The notes: a model not told the origin generated them from the sequence alone. DNA of 64,000 nt from Mycobacteroides abscessus ATCC 19977 (GCF_000069185.1 NC_010397.1:496001-560000), one strand, 5' to 3'. Counted from the stretch's first letter, positions 35,916-46,291 are shown. Translations and numbers: made by a program.

Positions 35916-37558
35916 CGCGCCGTGGTCCGGGCCTTGATGAGGTCGATCACGATGTTGGGAATCTCATCCGCGTTACGTGCGACTCGGCTGCCGGCACCCG
36001 GTGTGGCGTCCGAAATCTGTTTGAGGACAGTGGCATCGGCATCCTCGGTGATGCCCAGGGTGATCAGGACGACGGGTCGTGCCGGATCCTGCTCCTTCTT
36101 GAGCGTCGCGAGTAGTTGCTCCAGTGAGATGCCGTTGGGATCCTCGTTCGAGCCGTCCGTGATGATCACCACGCTGTTGATGTAGTGGGGGTCGTAGGTC
36201 GACTGCACCTTGCGGAACGCCGCGCGCGCGGTGTCATACAGGCCGGTCCCACCGCCGACCAGTGCGTCCAGGCCGTGGCCTTCATCGGCCAGCAGCTGGC
36301 GTTGAGTCTTGTCGCCGACTTTCTCGCCGAGCGTGCGGATGGGGAGCAGTTCCTTCCAGTCCTGGCCGGGGCCACCCTTGTCGATCGAGAAGGCCCACAG
36401 GCCGATCTGCGCGTTCTCCGGAAACAACGGAAGGCCGTTGTCGATTGCCTGGCTAAGCAGGCCGACACGCGTGGTCGGACCGGCGGAGAATTTCATCGAG
36501 CCGGACACGTCAAGCACGGCAAGCATGCGGGAAGGCAAGGCCAGCACCGCGTATCGGCGCATTGCCGTATCGAATGCCGTCAAGTCGTTGACGGTGAGCG
36601 CTTCCACGGCGCCGACGCCATTGCCCTGCAGTGGTGCGAAATCCGGCCCGCGGAAACCGGCGGCCGCCAAGGCCTCTCTCCCGCGGTCGCCCGAGAGGCG
36701 TTCAGCGAGCACCTCGCCGGAGCGTTTCGCATCGGCATGCCGGTCGTTGGCGGGTTCGGTCACGGCAATCGGATAGTTCAGGGTGGGTGCGCCGGTCGCC
36801 GGAACGAGGGCGGCGAGCGTGGTGTCCGGGTGCTTGGCGTTGTAGTCGAGCAGCTGTTGCTCTGTTGAGACCGCCAGACCGCCGGTTTTGGCCACCTCTT
36901 CGAGCCGTTCCTGCACGCTGCTCTGCTTGGTGTTGGTCAGTTGCGCTTGGGCAACCGGAACGAGCGCTGCGGTGATGGCGTTGGGATCGCTCTTGCCCTG
37001 TTCGGCCTCGGCGAGGGCGCCCAGCACGGGGCCGGCCGAGACGGAGTCTTCCAGCGGATTGCCGATTCGCAGACCCGGCTGCTTCAACACGCTCAACCAC
37101 GAGTCGAAGGTTGGGGTCTGACCCGGTTTGGCCGCCACCACGATCGGGGTTCTGGCCACCGATTGACTTGCCGAGTCCAGTGCTGCGCCGGTGGCACGCA
37201 TCTGCCTGGCCAGCCACAGGGACGAATCGGGGAGCCACAGCGCGGGTGCGCCGCCGGGCTTGCCGATGGTCGCGGCGGTGGTGGCGGAGGGTTTGGCGGT
37301 CACGGTGAATTGTGCGCAGCCCAATTCCTTGGCACCGGCGCCGTCAATCGCCTTCGACACGGCCGGAGTGATCGCCGGGTCGGCGGAGACGGCGACGGTC
37401 CGAACGTCACCGCATCGCTCGGATAACTTCTCATAGGCGAAAAACCCAAGCCCGCCGAGCAGGAGGGCAACGGCGGCCAACGCGATCCACTTGGTCAGGC
37501 CTAAGCCCCCTGAGTGTTGTTGCCTTCTGCGATGGCGTTCACTGTGGCGACCAGGCAT
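35912..37558 (-). CDS. Membrane-anchored protein with substrate-binding-like and von Willebrand A domains
   Basis: From ATG 37558 the product is 548 residues. A basic tail with RRRQQ is followed by one membrane helix (about 24-44). A periplasmic-binding-protein-like domain covers about 55-335 (PALWLPDSSLWLARQM, PIVVAAKPGQTPTF). A C-terminal VWA domain starts at MLAVLDVSGSM, whose DxSxS forms the metal-ion-dependent adhesion site, and includes VVIITDGSNED. The two domains on one chain suggest an extracellular binding or adhesion role. A longer open frame to 37642 would overlap the next, divergent gene. Confidence 0.82.
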   Translation of the reverse strand: MPGRHSERHRRRQQHSGGLGLTKWIALAAVALLLGGLGFFAYEKLSERCGDVRTVAVSADPAITPAVSKAIDGAGAKELGCAQFTVTAKPSATTAATIGKPGGAPALWLPDSSLWLARQMRATGAALDSASQSVARTPIVVAAKPGQTPTFDSWLSVLKQPGLRIGNPLEDSVSAGPVLGALAEAEQGKSDPNAITAALVPVAQAQLTNTKQSSVQERLEEVAKTGGLAVSTEQQLLDYNAKHPDTTLAALVPATGAPTLNYPIAVTEPANDRHADAKRSGEVLAERLSGDRGREALAAAGFRGPDFAPLQGNGVGAVEALTVNDLTAFDTAMRRYAVLALPSRMLAVLDVSGSMKFSAGPTTRVGLLSQAIDNGLPLFPENAQIGLWAFSIDKGGPGQDWKELLPIRTLGEKVGDKTQRQLLADEGHGLDALVGGGTGLYDTARAAFRKVQSTYDPHYINSVVIITDGSNEDPNGISLEQLLATLKKEQDPARPVVLITLGITEDADATVLKQISDATPGAGSRVARNADEIPNIVIDLIKARTTAR

Positions 37559-37688
37559 GACTGGACCTCTTCGTTCTCGGCCGCACGCAGACCTGGTGCC
37601 CGCGTCGTGAGGCTCGGGCGATAGTACCGTGAACAAGATCACTGTCCGAAGGGCTGAGCAGGCGGTTGACCGCTATGGAGGGGGATTG

Positions 37689-38114
37689 ATGCGGGTGCTG
37701 GTCGGGCTGCTGCTGTGCGCGCTGTTAGCTGGGTGTTCTCTGGATTTCGGTCCGACGGATGTCGAGGTACCGGTGGCCGAGGCCCAGGCATTCGGGCGGA
37801 TCGACATCCCTGCAGGGGTACAGGTGCTCAAGGTTCGGATGGATCACGGCATCGACACCATCTACAGGGTCGTAGTGCGGGCCAGCGAGCACCAGGTGGG
37901 CACGATCTTGCGGAACTCGAAGTTCACCGAGCCCTTCCGGCCCGTGCCGGACCCTTCCGCGCTGACGGTCATCGCAGGTCCTCCGTTGTCTGGGGCCGCC
38001 AACGTCACGGAAGCTCAAGACCATGTCGAGAAGCCCTGGGTATACCGCCATATCGTCCAGGACATCAGGTCGCCCGACGAGGTTTACCTGCACATGAGCC
38101 TCTTCAACACCTGA
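37689..38114 (+). CDS. Small lipoprotein of unknown function
   Basis: From ATG 37689, with GGAGGGGG eight bases upstream, the product is 141 residues. The signal peptide MRVLVGLLLCALLAGC has a clear lipobox (LLAGC, Cys16). The mature domain shows alternating strands (VQVLKVRMDHGIDTIYRVVVRAS, then VYLHMSLFNT at the end). I do not recognise the family. It is alone between the VWA gene, divergent from it, and ftsH. A longer frame reaches 37629 but starts before the good ribosome binding site. Confidence 0.75.
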   Translation: MRVLVGLLLCALLAGCSLDFGPTDVEVPVAEAQAFGRIDIPAGVQVLKVRMDHGIDTIYRVVVRASEHQVGTILRNSKFTEPFRPVPDPSALTVIAGPPLSGAANVTEAQDHVEKPWVYRHIVQDIRSPDEVYLHMSLFNT

Positions 38115-38286
38115 CGGCGCGTGCCGCCAGGGGACTACCTCCGTTTCACCCTGGGCGTAGTGCACGCCACAGATGCGAACATGCAGGTGAGGTAGCCTGA
38201 GAGTTCTTGATGAATACCTCTATGGCTTCCTATGGCCTGCCCCATGACTACGGAAGGACCGGGCCGCTGACCGCGGCCGACGCTGT

Positions 38287-40539
38287 ATGAACCGGACAAA
38301 CGTGTTTCGCACCCTGGGCGTCATCGTGGTGGTGCTGCTGCTGGGGTGGTCGTTCTTCTACTTCAGCGACGACACCCGCGGTTACAAGCCCGTGGACACC
38401 ACGGTCGCGATCAAGCAGATCGACACCGACAACGTCAAAAGCGCCCGCATTGACGACCGTGAGCAGCAGCTGCGGCTGGACCTGAAGGCCGCCAACGGTG
38501 ATACCGAAGGTAAGGACAAGGTCATCACCAAGTACCCCACCGGGTACGGGGTGCCATTACTGGAGAAGCTCAACGGCAAGGGCGCGGCCGTCAACACGAC
38601 GGTCAACCAGGGCAGCATCCTGGGATCGCTGCTGCTGTACCTGCTGCCGGTGATCCTGCTGGTGGTGCTGTTCTTCGCGTTCAGCCGGATGCAGTCCGGG
38701 GGCCGGGGCATGGGATTCGGTTTCGGTAAATCGCGTGCCAAGCAGCTGTCCAAGGACATGCCCAAGACCACCTTCGCCGACGTGGCAGGTGTCGACGAGG
38801 CGGTCGAGGAGCTCTACGAGATCAAGGACTTCCTGCAGAACCCGTCGCGGTATCAGGCGCTCGGTGCCAAGATCCCGCGTGGCGTGCTGCTCTATGGCCC
38901 GCCCGGCACCGGTAAGACGCTGTTGGCCCGTGCGGTCGCCGGTGAGGCAGGAGTGCCGTTCTTTACCATCTCCGGCTCCGACTTCGTGGAAATGTTTGTG
39001 GGCGTTGGCGCTTCGCGCGTGCGTGACCTGTTTGAGCAGGCCAAGCAGAACAGTCCCTGCATCATTTTCGTCGACGAGATCGACGCAGTCGGACGGCAGC
39101 GTGGCGCCGGCCTGGGCGGTGGGCACGACGAGCGTGAACAGACCCTGAACCAGCTGTTGGTGGAGATGGATGGCTTCGGTGACCGGCAGGGTGTCATCCT
39201 GATCGCCGCGACCAACCGCCCCGACATCCTGGATCCGGCACTGTTGCGTCCCGGTCGTTTCGACCGGCAGATCCCGGTGTCCAGCCCCGACCTGGCGGGC
39301 CGCAAGGCCGTGCTCAAAGTCCATTCGGCGGGCAAGCCCTTCGGCCCCGATGTCGACTTCGATGGCCTGGCCAAGCGCACCGTCGGCATGTCCGGTGCCG
39401 ACCTTGCCAACGTGATCAACGAGGCGGCGTTGCTCACGGCCCGTGAGAACGGCACCGTGATCACGGCTGCCGCGCTGGAGGAGTCGGTCGACAGGGTCGT
39501 TGGTGGTCCCCGTCGCAAGGGGCGCATCATCAGCGAGCACGAAAAGAAGATCACCGCGTATCACGAGGCCGGCCACACGCTGGCTGCCTGGGCCATGCCC
39601 GATATCGAGCGGGTGTACAAGGTGACCATCTTGGCGCGTGGGCGTACCGGCGGACACGCCATAGCGGTTCCCGAGGATGACAAGGGCCTGGCCACCAGGT
39701 CGGAAATGATCGCGCAGCTGGTCTTCGCGATGGGCGGCCGGGCGGCCGAAGAACTCGTGTTCCGGGAGCCGACCACCGGTGCGGTGTCCGATATCGAACA
39801 GGCCACCAAGAAGGCCCGTGCGATGGTCACCGAGTTCGGGATGAGCGCCAAGCTCGGAGCGGTGCGCTACGGCACTGAACACGGTGATCCGTTCCTGGGC
39901 CGCACGATGGGCACCCAGGCTGATTACTCCCATGAGGTCGCCCGCGAAATCGATGAGGAGGTGCGCAATCTCATCGAGGCGGCGCACACCGAGGCATGGG
40001 CGATCCTCACCGAGTACCGGGATGTGCTGGACACCCTGGCCGGCGCACTGCTGGAGAAGGAAACGGTGGTCCGTAAGGAACTCGAGGAAATCTTCTCCGG
40101 CGTCCAGCGCCGTCCGCGGTTGACCATGTTCGACGACTTTGGCGGTCGTATCCCCTCCGACAAGCCGCCCATCAAGACGCCCGGCGAGCTTGCTATCGAA
40201 CGTGGCGAACCCTGGCCCCCACCGGTCCCGGAGCCCGCGTTCAAGAAGGCCATCGCCGAGCAGGCGGCTGCGGCGGCGCCCGCCAATGGGGTGCCACCGG
40301 CGCCTGCGGGTCCGCATGGACATCTCCCCAACGGCCAAGGTGGACAGCCCGTTCCGCCTGGAGTCAACTATGGGGCTCCCGCCGGCTGGCACGCACCCGG
40401 CTGGCCTCCCCCCGGGCAGGCTCCGCACCCGCAGCCGGGCTATCAGCCATATCCGCCGCAGCCCTACCCGTACCCGGTGCCGACTCCGCATCAGCAGCCG
40501 GGCCCGGCTCCGGACGAGGGCAGCGAGAGCAAGGGCTGA
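38287..40539 (+). CDS. ftsH: ATP-dependent zinc metalloprotease FtsH
   Basis: 750 residues. Two membrane helices (about 8-26 and 112-132) flank an extracytoplasmic loop. The AAA domain has GPPGTGKT at 204-211, [10 protein letters not shown] at 261-270 and the SRH segment [11 protein letters not shown]. The protease site is HEAGH with His426, Glu427 and His430. The last 110 or so residues are rich in Pro, Gly and Gln, as in mycobacterial FtsH. It degrades misfolded and regulatory membrane proteins. There is no good Shine-Dalgarno within ten bases; a 6-bp hairpin (38262-38278) sits just before the ATG. Confidence 0.96.
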   Translation: MNRTNVFRTLGVIVVVLLLGWSFFYFSDDTRGYKPVDTTVAIKQIDTDNVKSARIDDREQQLRLDLKAANGDTEGKDKVITKYPTGYGVPLLEKLNGKGAAVNTTVNQGSILGSLLLYLLPVILLVVLFFAFSRMQSGGRGMGFGFGKSRAKQLSKDMPKTTFADVAGVDEAVEELYEIKDFLQNPSRYQALGAKIPRGVLLYGPPGTGKTLLARAVAGEAGVPFFTISGSDFVEMFVGVGASRVRDLFEQAKQNSPCIIFVDEIDAVGRQRGAGLGGGHDEREQTLNQLLVEMDGFGDRQGVILIAATNRPDILDPALLRPGRFDRQIPVSSPDLAGRKAVLKVHSAGKPFGPDVDFDGLAKRTVGMSGADLANVINEAALLTARENGTVITAAALEESVDRVVGGPRRKGRIISEHEKKITAYHEAGHTLAAWAMPDIERVYKVTILARGRTGGHAIAVPEDDKGLATRSEMIAQLVFAMGGRAAEELVFREPTTGAVSDIEQATKKARAMVTEFGMSAKLGAVRYGTEHGDPFLGRTMGTQADYSHEVAREIDEEVRNLIEAAHTEAWAILTEYRDVLDTLAGALLEKETVVRKELEEIFSGVQRRPRLTMFDDFGGRIPSDKPPIKTPGELAIERGEPWPPPVPEPAFKKAIAEQAAAAAPANGVPPAPAGPHGHLPNGQGGQPVPPGVNYGAPAGWHAPGWPPPGQAPHPQPGYQPYPPQPYPYPVPTPHQQPGPAPDEGSESKG

Positions 40540-40540
40540 T

Positions 40541-41155
40541 ATGAACTCGCCCGAGACGGCCGAGTACAACGGCCATCCGACCGGTCACGTCTTCGACCAG
40601 GCACGTGCCGAGGCCGCGGTCCGTGAACTGCTCTATGCGGTGGGTGAAGACCCGGATCGGCATGGCTTGGCGGATACACCGGCCCGCGTCGCGCGTGCGT
40701 ACAGGGAGATTTTCGCCGGGCTCTACACCGATCCGGATACCGTGCTGAACACCACCTTCGACGAGCAGCATGACGAGCTGGTGTTGGTGAAGTCGATACC
40801 GATGTACTCGACGTGTGAACATCACCTGGTGTCGTTCCACGGCGTCGCACATGTCGGATACATCCCCGGCCAGCACGGCCGCGTCACGGGGCTCTCGAAA
40901 ATCGCTCGCTTGGTTGACCTTTACGCGAAACGACCGCAGGTGCAGGAGCGTCTGACAGCGCAGATCGCCGACGCGCTGGTGCGCAAGCTCGAGCCGCGCG
41001 GAGTGATCGTCGTGGTGGAAGCCGAGCATCTGTGCATGGCCATGCGCGGCGTACGCAAGCCCGGTGCGACTACCACGACCTCCGCCGTACGGGGTCAGTT
41101 CAAACGTGACGCCGCTTCCCGGGCCGAGGTTCTTGACTTGATGATGAGGACATGA
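40541..41155 (+). CDS. folE: GTP cyclohydrolase I
   Basis: From ATG 40541, one base after the ftsH stop, the product is 204 residues. [23 protein letters not shown] supplies the zinc Cys/His ligands and substrate pocket. [16 protein letters not shown] carries the second zinc Cys. It makes dihydroneopterin triphosphate from GTP, the first step of folate synthesis. It heads the folE-folP-folB-folK set and overlaps folP by 4 bp (ATGA), so the five-gene set after ftsH is tightly coupled. Confidence 0.96.
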   Translation: MNSPETAEYNGHPTGHVFDQARAEAAVRELLYAVGEDPDRHGLADTPARVARAYREIFAGLYTDPDTVLNTTFDEQHDELVLVKSIPMYSTCEHHLVSFHGVAHVGYIPGQHGRVTGLSKIARLVDLYAKRPQVQERLTAQIADALVRKLEPRGVIVVVEAEHLCMAMRGVRKPGATTTTSAVRGQFKRDAASRAEVLDLMMRT

Positions 41156-42204
41156 TCGCTGGCGTGACGGAAACTCCCGCACTGACCCACATCCTGGGAG
41201 TCGTCAATGTCACCGACGACTCCTTCTCTGACGGTGGACGATTCGTCCGTCAATCGGACGCGGTAGCGCACGGCCTGGCGCTTGCGTCCGCGGGCGCGGA
41301 CATCATCGATGTCGGTGGCCAGTCGACTCGGCCTGGTGCGGCGCCGATCAGGCAGAAGATCGAGATGCAACGTGTCATCCCGGTGATCAAAGAGCTTGCC
41401 AGTCATGGCATCAACATCAGTGTGGACACCATGCGTGCGGAGGTCGCGGCCGCCGCGATCGATGCCGGCGCGAACATGGTCAACGATGTCTCGGGCGGCA
41501 GGTCCGACCCGGAGATGGCGCAGCTGATCGCGCAACGAGGTGTTCCTTGGATTCTGATGCATTGGCGTTCAAAGGATTTCATCCACACACCGGCTACCCG
41601 AAACTATCGCGATGTGGTCGCCGACGTTTCTCGTGAGCTGATGGAGTCGGTGGCGGTGGCGGTCAACGCGGGTGTCTCACCGGACAAGCTCATCCTCGAC
41701 CCGGGCCTGGGCTTCGCCAAAACCGCACACCACAACTGGCTGCTGCTGCAAGCGATCCCGGACCTGCAAGAACTGGGCTACCCGATCTTGATCGGTGCGT
41801 CCCGCAAACGGTTCCTGGGCTCGCTGCTTACCGACCTCAAGGGTGTGGAGCGGCCGCCCGACGGCCGTGAAACCGCGACGGCCGTCATCACCGCGCTGGG
41901 TGCGCTGCACGAGGTGTGGGGGGTACGTGTCCATGACGTGACGGCCTCGATGGACGCGTTGAAGGTGGTGCGCGCCTGGGAGACCGGCGGTGCGGAAACC
42001 GTCGAAGAGGGTGAAGAAGAAGCCCAAGAGGCAGCCGCCCCGGAACCGCCGCCCGCGCCGGAATCCCCGCCCGTGACCATCGCGCAGGATGAGGTCACCA
42101 CCGAGGTGACGGTGCGCACCGCACGGCCCGAGCCCAGTAAGACCGCGGGTGGCAGGTGGCGTCGGGAGGTGGCGCAACGCGGCGCCAAAGGTGAACCGAA
42201 ATGA
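41152..42204 (+). CDS. folP: Dihydropteroate synthase with acidic C-terminal extension
   Basis: 350 residues. [54 protein letters not shown] and [10 protein letters not shown] are in the order expected for DHPS. It joins 4-aminobenzoate to the pterin diphosphate and is the sulfonamide target. M. tuberculosis FolP1 is about 280 residues; the extra 70 here are Glu/Pro/Ala-rich (from about 275) and look disordered. Overlaps both neighbours by 4 bp. Confidence 0.95.
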   Translation: MIAGVTETPALTHILGVVNVTDDSFSDGGRFVRQSDAVAHGLALASAGADIIDVGGQSTRPGAAPIRQKIEMQRVIPVIKELASHGINISVDTMRAEVAAAAIDAGANMVNDVSGGRSDPEMAQLIAQRGVPWILMHWRSKDFIHTPATRNYRDVVADVSRELMESVAVAVNAGVSPDKLILDPGLGFAKTAHHNWLLLQAIPDLQELGYPILIGASRKRFLGSLLTDLKGVERPPDGRETATAVITALGALHEVWGVRVHDVTASMDALKVVRAWETGGAETVEEGEEEAQEAAAPEPPPAPESPPVTIAQDEVTTEVTVRTARPEPSKTAGGRWRREVAQRGAKGEPK

Positions 42205-42581
42205 CCGACCGTATCGAGCTGCGTGGGTTGAAAGTATTTGGCTACCACGGAGTTTTTGAGCATGAGCGTCGTGATGGACAGGAGTTTTCGGTCGACATCA
42301 CTGTCTGGCTGGACCTCGATACGGCGGCGGCCACCGATCAGCTGGCCGACACACTTGACTACGGAGACTTGGCTCAGCGCGCGGCCGCGATCGTGTCGGG
42401 GCCGCCGCGCAATCTCATCGAGTCCGTCGCGGGTGCGATCGCCGAGGACGTGATGACCGACTCACGAGTTCACGCGGTGGAGGCGGTGGTGCATAAGCCG
42501 AACGCGCCGATTCCGTTGACGTTCGGCGATGTGGCGGTGGTGGCCCGTCGCTCCCGGCGATCTCGGTCCGGGGCGCGGTAG
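42201..42581 (+). CDS. folB: Dihydroneopterin aldolase
   Basis: 126 residues. [25 protein letters not shown] contains the substrate-binding block with the conserved YHGV...E, and [15 protein letters not shown] holds the catalytic Lys in the KPxAP motif. It forms an octamer and cleaves dihydroneopterin to 6-hydroxymethyl-dihydropterin. The ATG overlaps the folP TGA (ATGA). Two bases separate it from folK. The C-terminal [11 protein letters not shown] tail is basic. Confidence 0.95.
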   Translation: MTDRIELRGLKVFGYHGVFEHERRDGQEFSVDITVWLDLDTAAATDQLADTLDYGDLAQRAAAIVSGPPRNLIESVAGAIAEDVMTDSRVHAVEAVVHKPNAPIPLTFGDVAVVARRSRRSRSGAR

Positions 42582-42583
42582 CG

Positions 42584-43102
42584 GTGCGTGCCGTGCTTTC
42601 GATCGGCTCCAATGTCGGTGACAGGCTCGCGCACCTGCAATCGGTGGTGGACGCACTGGGCTCGGACGTGGTCGGCGTCTCGCCGGTGTATCAGACCGCT
42701 CCGTGGGGGCATGTTCCGCAGCCGGACTTCTTCAACGCAATCGTCGTCGCCGACGGACGCGAGCCCCTGGAGTGGCTTGCGGTGGCGCACCGCCTGGAGC
42801 AGTCGGCGCAGCGATTGCGCGACGAGCGTTGGGGTCCAAGGACTCTCGACGTTGATGTGATCAGCTGTCGTCGCCATGATGCTGGTGAGGTCCTTTCCGA
42901 TGACCCGGATCTCACGCTGCCGCATCCGCGTGCGCATCTGCGGGCCTTCGTGCTGGTGCCGTGGCTGGCGCTGGAGCCCGGCGCGGTACTCACCGTCGAC
43001 GGTGTGGTGCGCCCGGTGGCCGACCTGCTGTCCGGACTCGACGCGGCCGAACGCGAGGGTGTGCGGCGGATGGATGCCGCCCTGACCGGTCCGGTGACGT
43101 AG
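42584..43102 (+). CDS. folK: 6-hydroxymethyl-dihydropterin pyrophosphokinase
   Basis: 172 residues from GTG. LSIGSNVGDR, SPVYQTAPWG, PDFFNAIV and RWGPRTLDVDVI match HPPK motifs; the last holds the metal-binding aspartates. LPHPRAHLRAFVLVPW is also conserved. It phosphorylates the pterin with ATP to give the DHPS substrate. It completes the four-step folate set. The stop overlaps the first base of the next GTG. Confidence 0.95.
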   Translation: MRAVLSIGSNVGDRLAHLQSVVDALGSDVVGVSPVYQTAPWGHVPQPDFFNAIVVADGREPLEWLAVAHRLEQSAQRLRDERWGPRTLDVDVISCRRHDAGEVLSDDPDLTLPHPRAHLRAFVLVPWLALEPGAVLTVDGVVRPVADLLSGLDAAEREGVRRMDAALTGPVT

Positions 43103-43569
43103 TGGGAACCACCCGCTTCCGCGATCTGCTGGTCGCGGGCGTCGTCACGGCGATCTTTTGCTATTTCTTTGTTTCGGCGGCTTACGGATCCCTGCCGCCG
43201 ATTCCCCTGCTTGCCGGCGTCTCGCTGCTGGTGCTGGCGGTCGCGGAGGCCGGCTGGGCGTTCTACGTGCGTAACAGGGTCAACGACGGCCAGATCGGCG
43301 TGGGCGCGGGGCGTTTGCCTGCGTTGGCCGTGGCGCGTTCGGTTGTGGTCGCGAAGGCTTCGGCGTGGCTGGGCACGCTGATGACCGGATGGTGGATGGC
43401 GATGCTCGTTTACATCCTGCCGCGGCGCGCACATCTGGCCGCCGCGGCGGCCGACACTCTCGGCGTGGTGATCGCGACCGGATGCGCGTTGGCGCTCGTC
43501 GTCGCCGGGCTGTGGCTTCAGCATTGCTGTAAGTCGCCGCCGGACCCGCCCGCGACCCCCGCGAGATAG
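43102..43569 (+). CDS. DUF3180 membrane protein (Rv3605c-like)
   Basis: A 155-residue protein from GTG 43102 with four membrane helices (about 8-28, 34-52, 80-105, 116-140). DUF3180 proteins are regularly found directly after folK in actinobacteria. No function is known; the constant context hints at a link to folate or cell-envelope growth. The start shares a base with the folK stop. Confidence 0.85.
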   Translation: MGTTRFRDLLVAGVVTAIFCYFFVSAAYGSLPPIPLLAGVSLLVLAVAEAGWAFYVRNRVNDGQIGVGAGRLPALAVARSVVVAKASAWLGTLMTGWWMAMLVYILPRRAHLAAAAADTLGVVIATGCALALVVAGLWLQHCCKSPPDPPATPAR

Positions 43570-43639
43570 CACCCACGCATGTCGAATCGCCGATTCGAGG
43601 TCGGCCAGCACACTGCGCTGTCCAGGTACAGTCACCTCC

Positions 43640-45121
43640 ATGACCATGCCCACCCGAGCGGCTAAGCCCCGGCGTGGCAGCAGGCGTCCCGGCTGGGCGT
43701 TGCTGACCGCGTTGCTGGTGCTCGCGATCGGGTCCGGCATCGCGCTCGTCTTCACCGATAAGGCCATATATTTGCGCGTCGGCCTGTTGCTGGCGCTGTG
43801 GGCGGCTGTCATCGCATCGTTCGCAGCACTGACCTATCGCCGGCAGAGCGATACCGATCAAGCCAAGGTGCGCGATCAGAAACTCGTCTACGACCTGCAG
43901 CTGGAACGGGAGATCTCGGCACGTCGTGAGTACGAGCTGACCGTCGAGAGCCGATTGCGCCAGCAGCTGGCGGGTGAGATCGAGGCACAGGCGGCTGACG
44001 AGATCGCGACGTTGCGGGCCGAGCTCGCCGCATTGCGCACCAACCTGGAGATCCTGTTCAACACCGATCTCAGTGACCGCCCCGCGATCGAGCACGACCC
44101 GATTCGCGCCCTCGGGCCCTGGCCCGGGGCCGAGCCGCAGCCGGTGCCGACGACGAGCACCGCCGCCTTCGCCCACTCCGTTCGCGAGCCGCAGCCCGCT
44201 GTCGCCGACGAGTACCAGGATGTCACCGCCGTCGATGAGGACAGCCGGACATCGGAGTACCCGATCATCGACGTCGCCGAAGACCCCCACCATGTGGACC
44301 AGGAACAGGCGCCCCCGACACCGCCCTATCCCACCCCTCCTTATTACGGGGCGGCTCAACCTCACGAGCCAGAGCCGTACCAGCAGCCGGTGTCCTCCGG
44401 GACGCATTGGCGCCCGCAACCCGAACCGCATGTGGCGCAGCCTCCGGTACCCGGACACGAACAGCAATTCCCGGCCGCCGCCGAGCCCACGCAGCAACCA
44501 TATTGGGCTGCCAGACAAGAGGATTGGGACGCCGCCGCCGACGGTGAGGATTGGGATCCGGTCCCCGCGCCGATGGCACCGCCCGAACAGCCTGCTCCCC
44601 AGCAGGCATGGAACGCGCCGGCGCCGGAATGGCATGTTCCGCAGCCCCCCGCGCCGCCGCCCAGTGCCTGGGCCCCGGCACCGGCGGAAGGTCAGTGGTT
44701 ACCCCCCGGGACTGCAGGCAGCAATTGGGCCTCCAACGAGCCTGTCGCGCCGCCGAGCCCCTATCAGGCAGAACCCGCGGCCGGCGGACGTCACTCCGGC
44801 ACCCCGTCCCGGCATCAGGCCCCTGCCGCAGCCGAGAACACGGGCGGCGGACACTGGGCCCCCGAACCCTCGTACCCACCACCGCCGGCTCCCGAGCAGC
44901 CGAACTATCCGGAGAGCTCGGGTGGGCATCGGGCACCGGAAACCGAGCCGGAGGAGAAGCGCGGAAAGCGCCGGGCTCCCGAACCCGAGGAATCCGAAGA
45001 AACACGTGGTCGGCGTCGCGCGGAGGACACGGGCGGTTTCTCGGTCGCGGACCTGCTGGGACGCATCCAAACCGATTCTTCCGAGTCCGGCGGCGGCCGT
45101 CGGCGCCGCCGTGAGGACTGA
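43640..45121 (+). CDS. DUF6779-type membrane protein with long Pro/Gln-rich tail (Rv3604c-like)
   Basis: A 493-residue protein. Two membrane helices (about 19-37 and 44-66) are followed by a charged, probably coiled-coil segment (about 75-135, DQKLVYDLQLEREISARREYELTVESRLRQ). A low-complexity Pro/Gln/Trp-rich region covers about 145-420. The C-terminal RRRAEDTGGFSVADLLGRIQ block resembles short motifs used for partner binding. By order it matches Rv3604c. The tail suggests an intracellular scaffold at the membrane, but that is inference. Confidence 0.78.
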   Translation: MTMPTRAAKPRRGSRRPGWALLTALLVLAIGSGIALVFTDKAIYLRVGLLLALWAAVIASFAALTYRRQSDTDQAKVRDQKLVYDLQLEREISARREYELTVESRLRQQLAGEIEAQAADEIATLRAELAALRTNLEILFNTDLSDRPAIEHDPIRALGPWPGAEPQPVPTTSTAAFAHSVREPQPAVADEYQDVTAVDEDSRTSEYPIIDVAEDPHHVDQEQAPPTPPYPTPPYYGAAQPHEPEPYQQPVSSGTHWRPQPEPHVAQPPVPGHEQQFPAAAEPTQQPYWAARQEDWDAAADGEDWDPVPAPMAPPEQPAPQQAWNAPAPEWHVPQPPAPPPSAWAPAPAEGQWLPPGTAGSNWASNEPVAPPSPYQAEPAAGGRHSGTPSRHQAPAAAENTGGGHWAPEPSYPPPPAPEQPNYPESSGGHRAPETEPEEKRGKRRAPEPEESEETRGRRRAEDTGGFSVADLLGRIQTDSSESGGGRRRRRED

Positions 45122-45275
45122 TCCGCGGCGATATCGTCACCGTGCGTCAAAGTGAGCAATCTAACGGCTCACGCCTCTGCCGATAGCGCAGCCGGAGGAC
45201 TACTCTGCTGGTGACCGTCCGGTACCTGCAGGGCAGGACTGGAACGTATCTAGTCTGCGAGGTGTCTCGTTCAGC

Positions 45276-46256
45276 ATGCCTGAGGCTTTCCCTGTCGATG
45301 GCCCTGTCGATGGCCCAGTCGACGACCAGTCCGACGGTCCTCTCGACGGCCTGCGGCCGGCCCGGCTGGCCGTCGGAATTATCTCCGCCGGTCGAGTGGG
45401 CACTGCCCTAGGCGTCGCGCTGGAGACGGCGGGTCACTTCGTCGTCGCATGCAGTGCCGTGTCCGAGGCCTCACGCCGACGCGCCGAGCAGCGTCTGCCG
45501 GAAAGCCAGATACTGCCTGCCCAAGAAGTGGCGCCACGCGCTGAACTGCTGATCCTCGCGGTGCCGGATCATGAGTTGGCGGCCCTGGTCGCCGGTCTTG
45601 CCGCCACCGGTTCGGTGCGCCCCGGAACGATCGTGGTGCATACCTCGGGGGCCAACGGCATCGCAGTCCTGGATCCGTTGACCGCTCTGGGGTGTATGCC
45701 GCTGGCCATTCATCCGGCCATGACGTTCGCCGGTGGCGACGAGGATATCGAACGACTTCCCAACTCCTGCTTTGGAATTACCGCAGCAGACGAAATCGGG
45801 TATGCGATTGGCACGGCCTTGGTGCTGGAGATCGGCGGCGAGCCGGTCCGGGTGCGCGAGGATGCCCGCACTCTCTATCACGCCGCCCTGGCTCACGGCA
45901 GCAACCATGTGGTGACGCTGGTACTGGATGCGGTCGAGGCGCTGCGCTCAGCGCTCTGGGGCCAGGAGTTGTTGGGGCAGGAGACAATCGGCGACGGGCC
46001 GGGCGGGCTGCCGGAGCGTGTGCTGGCACCACTGGTGCGTGCTGCGGTCACTAACGCCCTGGACCGCGGCCAGGCGGCACTGACGGGTCCGGTGGCGCGG
46101 GGAGACGGCGCTGCCATCGGACGTCACCTCGACGCACTCATGGAGGCAGACCCGGCGTTGGCCGACGCTTACCGCGCCGACGCGCGCAGAACCGCGCAGC
46201 GCGCGCACGCCCCCCAATCGGTTTTCTCTGCACTGGAACCCCGCGACGCCGGTTAA
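45276..46256 (+). CDS. Rossmann-fold DUF2520 protein (Rv3603c-like)
   Basis: A 326-residue protein. A short repeat-rich N-terminus (PVDGPVDGPVDDQSDGPLDG) precedes a Rossmann domain starting VGIISAGRVGTALGVALETAG. LILAVPDHEL and VVHTSGA lie in the NAD(P) half and MPLAIHPAMTF is conserved. The DUF2520 helical domain follows. The fold resembles 6-phosphogluconate/ketopantoate reductases, and it heads the panC-panD-coaX run, so a reductase role in pantothenate synthesis is possible but unproven. The N-terminal repeats are probably not essential; no internal ATG is clearly better. Confidence 0.82.
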   Translation: MPEAFPVDGPVDGPVDDQSDGPLDGLRPARLAVGIISAGRVGTALGVALETAGHFVVACSAVSEASRRRAEQRLPESQILPAQEVAPRAELLILAVPDHELAALVAGLAATGSVRPGTIVVHTSGANGIAVLDPLTALGCMPLAIHPAMTFAGGDEDIERLPNSCFGITAADEIGYAIGTALVLEIGGEPVRVREDARTLYHAALAHGSNHVVTLVLDAVEALRSALWGQELLGQETIGDGPGGLPERVLAPLVRAAVTNALDRGQAALTGPVARGDGAAIGRHLDALMEADPALADAYRADARRTAQRAHAPQSVFSALEPRDAG

Positions 46257-46291
46257 GGCAAGCTAAGGCAAGGTAAGGCAAGGTAAGGCAC
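46256..46291. repeat. Tandem decamer repeat before panC
   Basis: The 39 bases between the DUF2520 stop and the panC ATG hold about three and a half copies of AAGGCAAGGT or AAGGCAAGCT, one after another. The repeated AAGG units are ribosome-binding-site-like. The copy number could vary between strains and alter panC translation. Confidence 0.8.

Noticed and set aside
38557..40569. A 670-residue open frame antisense to ftsH
   Set aside because: It is the complement of a strongly conserved FtsH frame with high-GC codons, which keeps the opposite frame open by chance; it has no motifs.
45276..45340. DNA repeat in the N-terminal codons of the DUF2520 gene
   Set aside because: Repeated GTCGATGGCCC-type units encode the PVDG run of the protein; they are imperfect and explained by coding sequence.
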